Positions 17,831-26,803 of a stretch of DNA of 64,000 nucleotides are shown piece after piece; the stretch's first letter is position 1, and each line of letters begins with the position of its first letter. The position numbers were made by a program, and so were the translations under genes. Under the pieces are notes generated by a model that was not told the DNA's origin, did no database searches, and saw nothing but the letters and a program-made list of their open reading frames with translations. Location of the stretch: the NCBI GenBank assembly GCA_943846675.1, contig OX044357.1, positions 1,178,001 to 1,242,000 on the forward strand, read 5' to 3'. Origin of the DNA: UBA987 sp002292105. GTDB taxonomy: Bacteria > Bacteroidota > Bacteroidia > NS11-12g > UBA9320.

Positions 17831-18557
17831 GTACAACCTCTATTCGCCTAGTTGTAAATTGTATCTCTTGCTGGTTAATGACAGCAGATATTTTGAGATC
17901 CATTGTGGTTATAGAATCATTCGGAATCAGCTCAAAACACCGCCCAAATACTTTGTCAATTCTTTGGTATCCGCAATCAAGTTGCGACGCTGACCTCACA
18001 ATACCACTCGTTGTAGATAATCGTAAGGTCGTAAACGGGACGTTCGGAATCAATATTGTATAGTAATGGTTGCCGTCTTTACTCGGAATGGTTGAGGGTA
18101 TAATTTCTACCAACGAATCCAGTTTTTCAAGAACGTCGGGTACTACTACCGTTAGATTCTCCAGAGGCAGTTGATTGAATACGTCTTCATTATTTGGAAA
18201 ATGAACCGTGTCTCTAACGTATTCGTAGGTGCCATAACGCTGCAAGCCTTGGTTAATTTTAAATTTCTTCTCCGTATGCAGCAATAAGCTACCAGTAGAG
18301 TCATAGAACCTCGTATCTCCTTTGCGGTTGCCATACACCCAATACTGACTAAGTTTTAAACGACCGTTTGGATAAAACATGCGCAACAAGCCGTCTTGTT
18401 TATAATGAATTAATTGAACACTCGTATGGATTTGACCGTTGGGGTGGTGAGATACGTACAGATAAGTGCCTGGGATATCGTAAGGAGAATTAACCTTGTT
18501 TTCGTTGCAAGAAAAACAAATGATGCACGTGATCAATACGCACAAACCAAGGCGCAT
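17811..18557 (-). CDS. Lipoprotein with MORN-like repeats
   Basis: 248-residue predicted lipoprotein (lipobox CIICFSC, Cys at about residue 17). The N-terminal half has repeated PNG-type units, HPNGQIHTSVQLIHYKQDG and YPNGRLKLSQYWVYGNRKG, typical of YwqK/MORN-like proteins. The second half is unrecognised. Function unknown. It starts within the DUF983 stop (TAATG, 1-nt overlap) and ends inside the recA terminator. The C-terminal KTPAT is encoded by the terminator stem. Confidence 0.75.
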   Translation of the reverse strand: MRLGLCVLITCIICFSCNENKVNSPYDIPGTYLYVSHHPNGQIHTSVQLIHYKQDGLLRMFYPNGRLKLSQYWVYGNRKGDTRFYDSTGSLLLHTEKKFKINQGLQRYGTYEYVRDTVHFPNNEDVFNQLPLENLTVVVPDVLEKLDSLVEIIPSTIPSKDGNHYYTILIPNVPFTTLRLSTTSGIVRSASQLDCGYQRIDKVFGRCFELIPNDSITTMDLKISAVINQQEIQFTTRRIEVVQKTPAT

Positions 18558-18940
18558 TATTTGTGTAGTTCTGGTTTAAACTTACGGTAAGGTGCCGCCA
18601 AAAAGATTAGTAATAACCGAGACAGCCGCATCGTTAGTGGCGTCATTGGAACAGCAATTCCGATAATGACGGAGCTTAAAAAGAACAACGAAGGATCGTC
18701 ATAAACAGTAAACATGATTACAGATAAAACGATCAGAAGCCCCACGATTAATGCGTAACTAAAGTACATGGCACCCCAAAAGAAACCAGGTTCTTGCTCA
18801 TACTTCACATTACAATGTGTACAATGGGTATGAACGTCTTTAAAATGTTTACTGAATAAACTGCCTTTGAATATCTGACCACTTCTGCACTTTGGGCAGC
18901 GGCCAGTTAAGAATGCTTGTAAAGCAGAAGTTTTAGCCAT
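18557..18940 (-). CDS. DUF983 membrane protein with zinc-ribbon-like cysteines
   Basis: 127-residue DUF983 protein. An N-terminal ribbon (GRCPKCRSGQIF and HCTHCNVKYE, two CxxC) precedes two membrane helices (about ALIVGLLIVLSVIMFTVY and FFLSSVIIGIAVPMTPLTM). DUF983 genes are often found near heme-copper oxidase genes; function unproven. The start is ATG 18940 rather than the longer in-frame opening, because it lies in an ATGGCTAA overlap with the upstream stop, an arrangement that recurs in this window. Confidence 0.85.
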   Translation of the reverse strand: MAKTSALQAFLTGRCPKCRSGQIFKGSLFSKHFKDVHTHCTHCNVKYEQEPGFFWGAMYFSYALIVGLLIVLSVIMFTVYDDPSLFFLSSVIIGIAVPMTPLTMRLSRLLLIFLAAPYRKFKPELHK

Positions 18941-19181
18941 TCTTAGCTTTTCGATTTTTGCGATACCACAACCCGCCAACAAAGGCAACAATTAAATAAG
19001 GTGACGCCAGTAAATAAAGAATGCCTTTATTCAATCCTACACCTACCGTGTTGTCTTCATTTTGCATTGCAGATTCCACCGCGCTTCTGCACATAGGACA
19101 TTGTGCATAGACTTCGCTAAATACACCTGCTAGTATCATAACAAATGCGATTAATAATACTTTACGAATTGCGTTTTGCAT
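18933..19181 (-). CDS. Small secreted CPMC membrane protein near oxidase genes
   Basis: 82-residue protein. A signal peptide (MQNAIRKVLLIAFVMILAGV, cut near VYAQ) exposes a CPMCRSAVE motif at the new N-terminus, and one C-terminal helix (ILYLLASPYLIVAFVGGLWY) ends in a basic tail. The CxxC just outside the membrane suggests metal (copper) binding or redox work in cytochrome oxidase assembly; this is inference from position beside SCO, DUF420 and DUF983. ATG 19181 is chosen over an upstream ATG because a promoter box lies 4 nt before it. It overlaps DUF983 by 8 nt. Confidence 0.75.
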   Translation of the reverse strand: MQNAIRKVLLIAFVMILAGVFSEVYAQCPMCRSAVESAMQNEDNTVGVGLNKGILYLLASPYLIVAFVGGLWYRKNRKAKNG

Positions 19182-19185
19182 AGAA

Positions 19186-19193
19186 CAAAGGTA
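19186..19193 (-). promoter_or_regulatory. Promoter -7 box TACCTTTG, 4 nt before ATG
   Basis: Minus-strand TAnnTTTG match 4 nt before the ATG at 19181 and next to the FkbM gene stop. It would give a leaderless transcript for the CPMC/DUF983/MORN genes, separate from the oxidase run. Confidence 0.6.
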
Positions 19194-19194
19194 A

Positions 19195-19926
19195 TTATTC
19201 AGGGACAAAGAAGAAGTTTTGTGTGGTATGATTATTCGCATCAAATGTAATTAATGCATCATTTTGCATGAATTGTATCTTGTACCCATATGACTTTAAC
19301 AAGTCAAAACATTTGTATCTGTTCTCATTGTCCCAGAGTTCACAATAAATGATTGGCTTGTTTGTTTTAATGAGCTGTTCACCACCTAAGAAAACATGAT
19401 ATTCAAAGTTTTCTACGTCGATTTTAATGGCTGATAATGCTGTTTTTTTGAGATACGGTAAGTCGTCGAGCTTAGTGATTGTCGTTGTAAAGGTGTCACC
19501 TTCATTAAAGTCTTTAATGTCGTCTGATAAGACATGGCTCAAGCCTTGCTTCTTAACATTGTCGACCACAGGCATCACCATCTCTATGGTTCCATTTTCG
19601 TTACCTAATGCAACATCAGATATAGATACATTACCAAGCTTAAACTTGTGCTTAATCCAAGTGAGGGTTGCTAAGTTTTGAGGCATAGGTTCGAAGGCAT
19701 ATACTTTACCGTCACCCACTTTTTTAGAAAGGTAGTAAGACATGATACCAATATTGGCTCCGACGTCAAGTACATTACTTCCTTCTGGAATCATTTTGAC
19801 AAAGTGAAAGAAGTCATTCTCCCCTTTATCGCTATGCAAGGTTTTAATCTTATACCAAGAGAAAAGGTTTAAATATGTTTTTAGGCCTAAGATTCTTTGT
19901 AAGACATATTGAATCTTTGCTTTCAT
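19195..19926 (-). CDS. FkbM family methyltransferase
   Basis: 243-residue SAM methyltransferase. SAM-binding VLDVGANIGIMSYYLSKKVG, strand-2 VYAFEPMPQNLATL, and the FkbM-type SAIKIDVENFEYHVFLGGE and CELWDNENRYK are clear. FkbM enzymes methylate hydroxyls of glycans or small molecules; substrate here unknown. It begins 1 nt after the DUF420 stop (TAGGATG), so it is probably read with the oxidase genes although no role in oxidase formation is known for the family. Confidence 0.9.
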   Translation of the reverse strand: MKAKIQYVLQRILGLKTYLNLFSWYKIKTLHSDKGENDFFHFVKMIPEGSNVLDVGANIGIMSYYLSKKVGDGKVYAFEPMPQNLATLTWIKHKFKLGNVSISDVALGNENGTIEMVMPVVDNVKKQGLSHVLSDDIKDFNEGDTFTTTITKLDDLPYLKKTALSAIKIDVENFEYHVFLGGEQLIKTNKPIIYCELWDNENRYKCFDLLKSYGYKIQFMQNDALITFDANNHTTQNFFFVPE

Positions 19927-19927
19927 C

Positions 19928-20470
19928 CTAGAAAGGGTATTGGTAGTATGGACTAATCATCAAGTAAACCACAACGCCTGAAATTGTAACAAACAACCAT
20001 ATTGGATAAGCAAAACGTACGATACGTCTGTGCTTCTCAACTTTATTATTCAAACCAAAATAAAAAGCAATGAGAATAAGTGGAAGTACAAGTGCTGCAA
20101 GTATAATATGCGATGTTAGAATAATTAGGTAAACGGTTTTGATAGCGCCTTCACCTCCAAAGGCAGTATGTGTAACAAAGAAGTGATATACTACATAGAG
20201 CATCAGAAAAACTGCCGATAGCAAGAAGGTGGTAATATTCAGTTTTTTATGAAGAGAAATCTTTTTCTGTTTGATGGCTCTAAGGCTTAGAATAAGTAGA
20301 ACGGAACAGGTCCCATTTATGATTGCATTAAACATCGGAAACCTGTAAATGATGTTAGGGAAATCAGACGGAGGTTCGATGAGTCTTTTATTCAAGGCAA
20401 CTACCAACAAAAAAACAACTGCCGATACGGCTAGTGCAATGCGATAGAAAAGTTTGTCGTTTTTAATCAT
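19928..20470 (-). CDS. DUF420 membrane protein
   Basis: About 180 residues with five membrane helices; conserved His lie in the loops and helices (YHFFVTHTAFGG, ILTSHIILA, KHRRIVRFAYPIW), the pattern of DUF420 proteins linked to cytochrome oxidase. Role unproven, assembly is likely. ATG 20470 is chosen over the longer opening because it makes an ATGATTAA overlap with the SCO stop, as at two other junctions in this window. Confidence 0.88.
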   Translation of the reverse strand: MIKNDKLFYRIALAVSAVVFLLVVALNKRLIEPPSDFPNIIYRFPMFNAIINGTCSVLLILSLRAIKQKKISLHKKLNITTFLLSAVFLMLYVVYHFFVTHTAFGGEGAIKTVYLIILTSHIILAALVLPLILIAFYFGLNNKVEKHRRIVRFAYPIWLFVTISGVVVYLMISPYYQYPF

Positions 20471-21197
20471 TCTCGTTACGCTTATTTTGGGCATATTCAG
20501 CCTGGAGGCCTTTTATGCCGTTTTTTACTTCTGTAGCAAACTTCGGATTGTTTCTTGATTCAAAGTAACCCCGAACTCTTAAATTCTTATCTACCAAAAA
20601 GGCCATCGTACTATGGATGAAATCATACTTGCCATCAGGGCTCGGTGCCGCTGCATGATAGTGATTTACGGCTAAATCATAAATTTCATGTTTAAAACCA
20701 GTAGCAAAATACCACTTGTCGCTCGCATAGTTGTATTTCTTTGCATACGCTGTTAAAACCGGAACAGAGTCATGTTCTGGATGAACGGTATGTGATAAGA
20801 AGACAACATCTGAATCGTATTTAAAAGCCTCTACAGCCAACCGAAGGTTGTTATTCATTCGAGGGCAAAGCTCTGGACAAGTTGCATAAAAGAAGTTGGC
20901 GACTATTATTTTGTCCTCAAAGGTTTTAAGTGAAATGGGAGATCCCGTTTGATCAACTAATTCAAAATCTCTAACCGTCCATATCTCCATGATACTGTCG
21001 CCAGTAACATAGTAATTATCGCCAATCGTTGAATCAATAAGTGCCTTATTTGCCAACAAAGAAGTGTCTGCATAATAAGATCCCATATAATCTAGGGGAA
21101 TGAAGGTTTCCTTTGCTTTGCTCCAGAGGAAGTAAAGGCCAATAGGTATTAGTATAAATAAAGCGACCGCAATGCGACCGCGCTTTTGCTTATCCAC
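20463..21197 (-). CDS. SCO1/SenC family copper chaperone
   Basis: 244-residue membrane-anchored thioredoxin-fold protein. One N-terminal helix (IAVALFILIPIGLYFLWS) is followed by the copper site: ATCPELCPRM (CxxxC) and the distal His in DFIHSTMAF. SCO proteins deliver copper to the CuA centre of subunit II. The start is a GTG (21197) overlapping the last base of the subunit IV stop (TAGTG). Confidence 0.93.
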   Translation of the reverse strand: MDKQKRGRIAVALFILIPIGLYFLWSKAKETFIPLDYMGSYYADTSLLANKALIDSTIGDNYYVTGDSIMEIWTVRDFELVDQTGSPISLKTFEDKIIVANFFYATCPELCPRMNNNLRLAVEAFKYDSDVVFLSHTVHPEHDSVPVLTAYAKKYNYASDKWYFATGFKHEIYDLAVNHYHAAAPSPDGKYDFIHSTMAFLVDKNLRVRGYFESRNNPKFATEVKNGIKGLQAEYAQNKRNEND

Positions 21198-21559
21198 TAT
21201 AACCAGTTTAAATCAAGCCAGTAATAGGCTTCAGATAGCATTAACACAATCAGGTAAATCACGAAAAGCATTGGTAATACAATCGATTTTTTAAGCCCTG
21301 TGTGTTCAAAAGTTAAGTGCATAAAGCTATACACGATAAATGCTGCTTTAACGACACCTAAAAAGATAAATACGCCATTTCGGAAGGTGCCAGGTTCTAA
21401 GGTAAAATACAATCCAATATCTGCGATTGTAAGGAACAAAAGAATCCAAAACGTTTTCCATAACCCTTTAGTACCATGCGAATGTGCTTTTGGTACCCAA
21501 ACTGTTGGATCGTAATTTACTTCGTCGTGTATGTCTACTGGTGTTTTATGATTACTCAT
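21197..21559 (-). CDS. Cytochrome c oxidase subunit IV family protein
   Basis: 120-residue membrane protein with three helices (TFWILLFLTIADIGLYFTL; VFIFLGVVKAAFIVYSFMHL; IVLPMLFVIYLIVLMLSEAYY). VVKAAFIVYSFMHLTFE is the conserved core of bacterial subunit IV (COX4/CtaF) proteins. The hydrophilic start ends HSHGTKGLWKTFW. It lies 22 nt after subunit III and overlaps SCO by one base. Confidence 0.93.
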   Translation of the reverse strand: MSNHKTPVDIHDEVNYDPTVWVPKAHSHGTKGLWKTFWILLFLTIADIGLYFTLEPGTFRNGVFIFLGVVKAAFIVYSFMHLTFEHTGLKKSIVLPMLFVIYLIVLMLSEAYYWLDLNWL

Positions 21560-21581
21560 GATATGATACGATTAAAGGTTA

Positions 21582-22364
21582 CTATATAAGGTAAAAGAAG
21601 GTAAATACGAATACCCAAACTAAGTCTACAAAGTGCCAATATAGACCAACTTTTTCAACCATTTCGTAATGGCCTCGTTCTTCGTATGTTCCTTTAAGCA
21701 CGTTTAAATAAATAATAAAGTTTATCACTACACCACTCAGTACGTGGAATCCGTGGAAGCCCGTTACCAAGAAGAAAAGTGCCGCAAATGTAACTGGCCC
21801 AAATGGGTTGGTATACAGTTTTGCACCCTCACCTATAAATTTGGTCCATTCCCACGCTTGACAACCAAGGAACATCAGTCCACCAATGATTGTCAGTAGC
21901 ATAAATATCTCTACTTTTTTCCGCTCCATCCTTTGGCCCGCCTCAACGGCAAGTACCATGGTGACACTACTCATAATGAGTATAAAAGTCATTAAACTCA
22001 CAAACATCAGAGGCCAGTGTAAGTGATGACCTGGGAAGTGATTAAATACCAACTCTGGAGCTGGCCATTGTGTTTCAGCAAAAATTCCTCGGTCATTCAT
22101 TGCTCCAACAAACCCATCTGGGTTAGCATGAAACATTTCATGAACATCAGTTCCAAACGGCATTTCTTTTCTTAGTTCTGCCATTTGAGTTTCATTCGCT
22201 TGAGGGAATGAGAATCTAACGGTGGCATAACCAACCAACAAAGAAGAAAAGGTGAATGCATCAGAAAGTAGGAAGAACCACATCATAAGCTTTCCGTAGC
22301 TTATTTTAAATGGTGATTTCCCTCCAGCCCATGTGGACGTTGTGCTTACTGCGGTATTTGACAT
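21582..22364 (-). CDS. Cytochrome c oxidase subunit III (second copy)
   Basis: 260-residue heme-copper oxidase subunit III, with the conserved KLMMWFFLLSDAFTF start of helix 1, FLGCQAWEWTKF, TGFHGFHVLSGV and the C-terminal EKVGLYWHFVDLVWVFVF. It contains a roughly 60-residue hydrophilic insertion after helix 1 (RFSFPQANE to WPAPELVFN). It lies 6 nt after another, shorter subunit III, so both probably take part in the same oxidase or alternate. Confidence 0.95.
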   Translation of the reverse strand: MSNTAVSTTSTWAGGKSPFKISYGKLMMWFFLLSDAFTFSSLLVGYATVRFSFPQANETQMAELRKEMPFGTDVHEMFHANPDGFVGAMNDRGIFAETQWPAPELVFNHFPGHHLHWPLMFVSLMTFILIMSSVTMVLAVEAGQRMERKKVEIFMLLTIIGGLMFLGCQAWEWTKFIGEGAKLYTNPFGPVTFAALFFLVTGFHGFHVLSGVVINFIIYLNVLKGTYEERGHYEMVEKVGLYWHFVDLVWVFVFTFFYLI

Positions 22365-22370
22365 AATAAT

Positions 22371-22976
22371 CTAAAGTTGCGGTGCAAAATTTAAAAACAG
22401 GTATAAATATATCCATAAGACTCCTACAAAGTGCCAGTATGTATTGCACATACTGATCGACAGCGTATCCTTCTTATGAACTTTTAACATTAAACTCTTT
22501 ACTAAAACGACGGTAACGAATATGATACCACCTAATAAATGCAGCAAGTGCAAGGCAATAAACATAATGACGAAAGAACCACTTACTAAGCCACCTGCAC
22601 TTCCGTTGGCGGGCGAAAAGTAAATACCTCTATCGGCCATGTCGTTGAATCCTAAGTATTGGAAATAGACAAAACTCAAACCAGCAACAAGCGTCACTGC
22701 CATGCCGATTGTGACACTTTTTAGGTTGTCTTTTTTCGCTGAATAATAGGCAAAGTACATTGACAATGAACTGATCACAACGGCAACTGTGCTACCTACA
22801 AATTGAGGAGGTAAACTAAAGTGAAGCCAATTGCCTTCAGCTTCACGAACTAAAAAGGCACTGGTTAAACCGAGAAATAGCATCGTCATACCAACGATAA
22901 GCAGTACCAAAGAGAATTTCTTTGGGTGCATTTTTCCGTTGTTGTTATATTCTTCCATTTGTGCTGCCCTAATCAT
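22371..22976 (-). CDS. Cytochrome c oxidase subunit III (first copy, five-helix type)
   Basis: 201-residue subunit III-like protein with HPKKFSLVLLIVGMTMLFLG, GSFVIMFIALHLLHLLGGI and the C-terminal CNTYWHFVGVLWIYLYLFL signature. It lacks the EWTKF segment of the second copy in recognisable form and is shorter, the five-helix form common in Bacteroidota. Start ATG overlaps the CtaB stop by ATGA. A later ATG six codons in (MEEYNNNGK) is an alternative start. Confidence 0.92.
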   Translation of the reverse strand: MIRAAQMEEYNNNGKMHPKKFSLVLLIVGMTMLFLGLTSAFLVREAEGNWLHFSLPPQFVGSTVAVVISSLSMYFAYYSAKKDNLKSVTIGMAVTLVAGLSFVYFQYLGFNDMADRGIYFSPANGSAGGLVSGSFVIMFIALHLLHLLGGIIFVTVVLVKSLMLKVHKKDTLSISMCNTYWHFVGVLWIYLYLFLNFAPQL

Positions 22977-23869
22977 ATTTTGTCAATTACAAATGCCAAT
23001 AAAACCAATGGATTGTATATAATCGAATAAAACATTAAGCGCTTAGCTTCTTTTGTTGTAGGCGATTTATGAAACTTAATTCCTTGTGTTAAAAACACCA
23101 ATCCTGCTGCAACGGCTATGAGTGCAGACACCCAACCCGTTATTCCTAACAAGTAAGGAACTAAACTTAAAGGTATCAGTAAAGCGATATACCAAATCGT
23201 TAATGCGGTTGATTTTTTATCTTTTCCTGTTTTTGATGGAAGTAAGCGATAACCAGCTCGTTGATAATCGTCGTCTAATACCCAAGCGATAGCCCAGAAA
23301 TGTGGGAATTGCCAGATAAACTGAATGGCAAATAGTGCCCATCCACCCCAAGACAGAGTACCTGTTGCGGCTACCCAACCCAATAATGGAGGAATAGCAC
23401 CTGGAAATGCTCCAACAAACACTGCAATTGGGCTAATTCGTTTTAACGGTGTATATAGAAAGGCATAGCTTAGTAAGGCAAAAAGGCCTAACCATCCACT
23501 CATTTGGTTGAGATATTGGCCTAAGATGAAAACACCCAATACACCACTAATGGTACAGAATATAGCGGCTTCTTTTATAGACATCCGATTGGTTGCTACC
23601 GGTCGGTTATTCGTACGCATCATTAACTTGTCAAAGTCTTTCTCAATGATTTGATTAAGTCCGTTTGATGAAGCCACAACAAAGAACCCACCAAAAATCA
23701 AGGCGAAAATGTCACCATAATTTGTTGCACCATTCGCTGCAATTAAAAATCCAAACACAGCAGATAGAACCACTGTGATGGTTAGCCTTGTTTTAGCTAA
23801 CTGATGATAATCCTGCAGTTTCGCTGTCAGCGATATTGGCAATATGGATGTTGCTGTTTTAGTAGACAT
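22973..23869 (-). CDS. ctaB: Protoheme IX farnesyltransferase (heme O synthase)
   Basis: UbiA-superfamily membrane enzyme adding farnesyl to heme b. First Asp-rich motif NGLNQIIEKDFDKLMMRTNNRP and second DDDYQRAGYRLLP are intact, with about eight helices and the family's AFPGAIPPLLGWVAA. The ATG at 23869 is preferred to the in-frame GTG at 23878. It overlaps the CtaA stop by 11 nt. Confidence 0.96.
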   Translation of the reverse strand: MSTKTATSILPISLTAKLQDYHQLAKTRLTITVVLSAVFGFLIAANGATNYGDIFALIFGGFFVVASSNGLNQIIEKDFDKLMMRTNNRPVATNRMSIKEAAIFCTISGVLGVFILGQYLNQMSGWLGLFALLSYAFLYTPLKRISPIAVFVGAFPGAIPPLLGWVAATGTLSWGGWALFAIQFIWQFPHFWAIAWVLDDDYQRAGYRLLPSKTGKDKKSTALTIWYIALLIPLSLVPYLLGITGWVSALIAVAAGLVFLTQGIKFHKSPTTKEAKRLMFYSIIYNPLVLLAFVIDKI

Positions 23870-24896
23870 GCGTAACACGATTAGATTTAAATTCTTGGAT
23901 CGTTAAATATATAAATGACACAAGTGTCAAGCTTCCTAAGGTTACATGTAATAGCTGTGCTAGTGCTGGAAAATCAAAACGAATGTTTAGGATTCCAGTA
24001 AGTGCTTGTAATGCCACAAATATGGTTGTCACCAATATGATCATGCCTGTTTTAGGACGCGCAGTTTTGTTTTTGTTTTGAATGAAAAGGAATATCAATA
24101 CGATTCCACTAATTAAAGCCAGTAACCTATGTACGTTAAACGCCGTACCTAAAAGTTCAAAATTACCGAGGCCTATTTTTACTCCGGCATTACCAAACCT
24201 ATCTATTCCTTCTCGCACATTAGTGCCGGTTAACAATTGTGCAGTGCTCAATATGAGACCTAGTACAACCAAACTCTTAATCAACTTGTTTGATGTGCCT
24301 TCTTTTCCTTTACCCCAATAATAGGCAATCATGAAAAATGTTAATGAGATAAAAGCAAGAACGAAATGCAGCGAAACGACACCGCCGAGTAAATCGGTAT
24401 CTACGACCACAGATCCAAGCCAGCCATTTAAAACAACAAATAAGGTTCCAAAGAAACTGTACCAAAACAAGGCAATATGCGTATTGCGAAACTGGAAAGA
24501 TGACACGACTGTTAGCAAGGTGAATATACCTGTAAGGGCACCCCATAGCCGGTTAACATATTCCGTATATGTTTTGCGGACATTAAAAGGCTCGGTGGAA
24601 TAATCCTCCTTAGTGGTGGATAAAAGCACCTCTGCCTTATTCGTCATTCCCATATTTACAAGTACGTCTGCCAAGTGAGCAATCTTTACTTTTCGTTTAA
24701 CTATATATTCTTCTTCGTAGTTCTCAGGTAGTTGATCAACCGAAGTAGGTGGAACCCAACTTCCAAAACACTTTGGCCAATCCGGACAACCCATTCCTGA
24801 ACCAGTTATTCTGACCAAGCCTCCTAAAAAAAATAGGATGATTATGCCGATTATCGACAGGCCACAAAACCGATTAAAGAATTGAGGTTTGAACAA
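23859..24896 (-). CDS. ctaA: Heme A synthase (COX15/CtaA)
   Basis: 345-residue eight-helix enzyme converting heme O to heme A. Landmarks: GGLVRITGSGMGCPDWPKCFG with the paired Cys, EYVNRLWGALTG, SLHFVLAFISL, FNVHRLLALIS and LLHVTLGSLTL for the heme-ligand His. A long hydrophilic loop (about residues 50-100) lies between helices 1 and 2, as I recall for Bacteroidota CtaA. Start is TTG (24896), one base after the subunit I stop (TAAATTG). Confidence 0.95.
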   Translation of the reverse strand: MFKPQFFNRFCGLSIIGIIILFFLGGLVRITGSGMGCPDWPKCFGSWVPPTSVDQLPENYEEEYIVKRKVKIAHLADVLVNMGMTNKAEVLLSTTKEDYSTEPFNVRKTYTEYVNRLWGALTGIFTLLTVVSSFQFRNTHIALFWYSFFGTLFVVLNGWLGSVVVDTDLLGGVVSLHFVLAFISLTFFMIAYYWGKGKEGTSNKLIKSLVVLGLILSTAQLLTGTNVREGIDRFGNAGVKIGLGNFELLGTAFNVHRLLALISGIVLIFLFIQNKNKTARPKTGMIILVTTIFVALQALTGILNIRFDFPALAQLLHVTLGSLTLVSFIYLTIQEFKSNRVTHVY

Positions 24897-24897
24897 T

Positions 24898-26772
24898 TTA
24901 TGCTCTACCTAACCCGAACCAGTTTTTAACCATCGTAAAGAACATTACGTTACTTTCTTCAGGTTCTTTCTTTGCATCTGACGACACAGGATTAACTGGT
25001 GTCACATGTATTTCTTCACTACTACCTTCATCTGGGACGTTCTGAGGAACAAAATCCTCATCCATATCAGGTAAACTGTAGTCATAAGGCCAACGATAGA
25101 CAGTTGGAATTTCACCAGGCCAGTTGCCGTGGATATGCTCTACAGGAGATGTCCATTCAAGTGTATTCGCACCCCATGGGTTTTGACTTGATTTTTCTCC
25201 AGCAAATATGCTTGAGAAGAAGTTCCATAGGAATATGATTTGTGCAACGCCTCCTAATATAGCTGCCATCGTAATAAACACGTTAACGTCTAACCATGGA
25301 GCAAATTCAGGAAGTATATCAAATGTGTAATATCTTCTTGGTACACCAGCCAAACCTTGGAAGTGCATTGGGAAGAACACCATATACGCAGAGATAAATG
25401 TCAACCAAAAATGAATATAGCCCAATGTCTTATTCATTGTTCTTCCAAACATTCTAGGGAACCAATGGTAAATACCTGCCATCATCCCGAATATCGCAGA
25501 GCTACCCATAACTAAGTGGAAGTGAGCTACAACGAAGTACGTATCGTGTAAAGAAATATCTAACGCCGCATTTCCTAGAAATAACCCAGTTAATCCACCA
25601 GTGATGAAAAAGGAAACCAAACCAATGGCAAACATCATCCCGTTTGTAAACCGAATACTACCTTTCCATAAAGTGGCCAGATAGTTGAAGGTTTTTACGG
25701 CAGATGGAACGGCAATAATTAAGGTCATAATCAGGAATACTGTTCCTAAGAAAGGATTCATACCTGTTATAAACATATGGTGACCCCAAACCAAAAAGGA
25801 CAATACTGCAATACCTATCAATGAGATAACCATAGCCGTATAACCAAAAATTGGCTTTCTTGAATTTACTGCTATAACTTCAGAGGTAATACCCAAGGCT
25901 GGCATAATGATAATGTAAACCTCTGGGTGACCTAAGAACCAGAACAAGTGCTGGAAAAGGATTGGACTACCACCTGATTGTTCAAGTGCACCAATACCAC
26001 CACCTAAGAAAATATCTGATAAGTAGAAACTAGTACCTGCCAGTCGATCAAACATAAGCAGTAAACCACCACCTAGTAAAACTGGGAAAGAAAGTAATCC
26101 TAAGATTGCTGTCAATAAGAATGCCCAAATAGTTAGTGGCATTCTGTTCATTGACATACCTTTCGTTCTCATGTTCAGAACTGTGGTGATATAGTTAATA
26201 CCGCCAAGCAGGGCGGATACAATAAACAGAATAATGGCAATCAGCCACAAAGTCATTCCTAAACCGGAACCAGGCATTGCCTTGGCTAATGCACTTAATG
26301 GAGGATAGATTGTCCAACCACCTGATGCAGGTCCAGTAGAAACAAACATGCTACTCATTAGCACGACACTAGAAAGAAAGAAGAACCAGTAAGAAAGCAT
26401 GTTCATAAATGGCGATGCCATATCACGTGCGCCAACTTGTAATGGAATCAAAAGGTTCGAAAAAGTACCACTCAATCCTGCTGTAAGTACGTAGAATACC
26501 ATGATTGTACCGTGAATTGTTACCAATCCCATGTAAAATCCAGAATCTAAACGGCCTTCGGGTGCCCATTGGTCACCAAACAACCAGTTTAAAATTGGGA
26601 AACTCGTGTCTGGCCAAGCAAGTTGCAAACGAAATAATATCGACATGGCCACACCCATAACACCCATGATAATTCCTGTAATCAGGAATTGCTTGGATAT
26701 CATCTTATGATCCATACTAAATACGTACTTCGAAATGAAGGTTTCTTTGTGATGTCCGTGATCGTTACTCAT
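24898..26772 (-). CDS. ctaD: Cytochrome c oxidase subunit I
   Basis: 624-residue catalytic subunit of an aa3-type oxidase. Twelve helices with heme and CuB ligands: TIHGTIMVFYV, FWFLGHPEVYIIIMPALG (His-Tyr crosslink site), VWGHHMFITG, and LHDTYFVVAHFHLVMG. HPEVYI followed by SVA-like K-channel residues fits the A family. The C-terminal hydrophilic tail of about 90 residues carries many acidic residues. It follows subunit II by 31 nt and is read with the CtaA to FkbM run. Confidence 0.98.
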   Translation of the reverse strand: MSNDHGHHKETFISKYVFSMDHKMISKQFLITGIIMGVMGVAMSILFRLQLAWPDTSFPILNWLFGDQWAPEGRLDSGFYMGLVTIHGTIMVFYVLTAGLSGTFSNLLIPLQVGARDMASPFMNMLSYWFFFLSSVVLMSSMFVSTGPASGGWTIYPPLSALAKAMPGSGLGMTLWLIAIILFIVSALLGGINYITTVLNMRTKGMSMNRMPLTIWAFLLTAILGLLSFPVLLGGGLLLMFDRLAGTSFYLSDIFLGGGIGALEQSGGSPILFQHLFWFLGHPEVYIIIMPALGITSEVIAVNSRKPIFGYTAMVISLIGIAVLSFLVWGHHMFITGMNPFLGTVFLIMTLIIAVPSAVKTFNYLATLWKGSIRFTNGMMFAIGLVSFFITGGLTGLFLGNAALDISLHDTYFVVAHFHLVMGSSAIFGMMAGIYHWFPRMFGRTMNKTLGYIHFWLTFISAYMVFFPMHFQGLAGVPRRYYTFDILPEFAPWLDVNVFITMAAILGGVAQIIFLWNFFSSIFAGEKSSQNPWGANTLEWTSPVEHIHGNWPGEIPTVYRWPYDYSLPDMDEDFVPQNVPDEGSSEEIHVTPVNPVSSDAKKEPEESNVMFFTMVKNWFGLGRA

Positions 26773-26803
26773 CTTCGTATCGTTACTTAAAATTTTAATT
26801 CAA

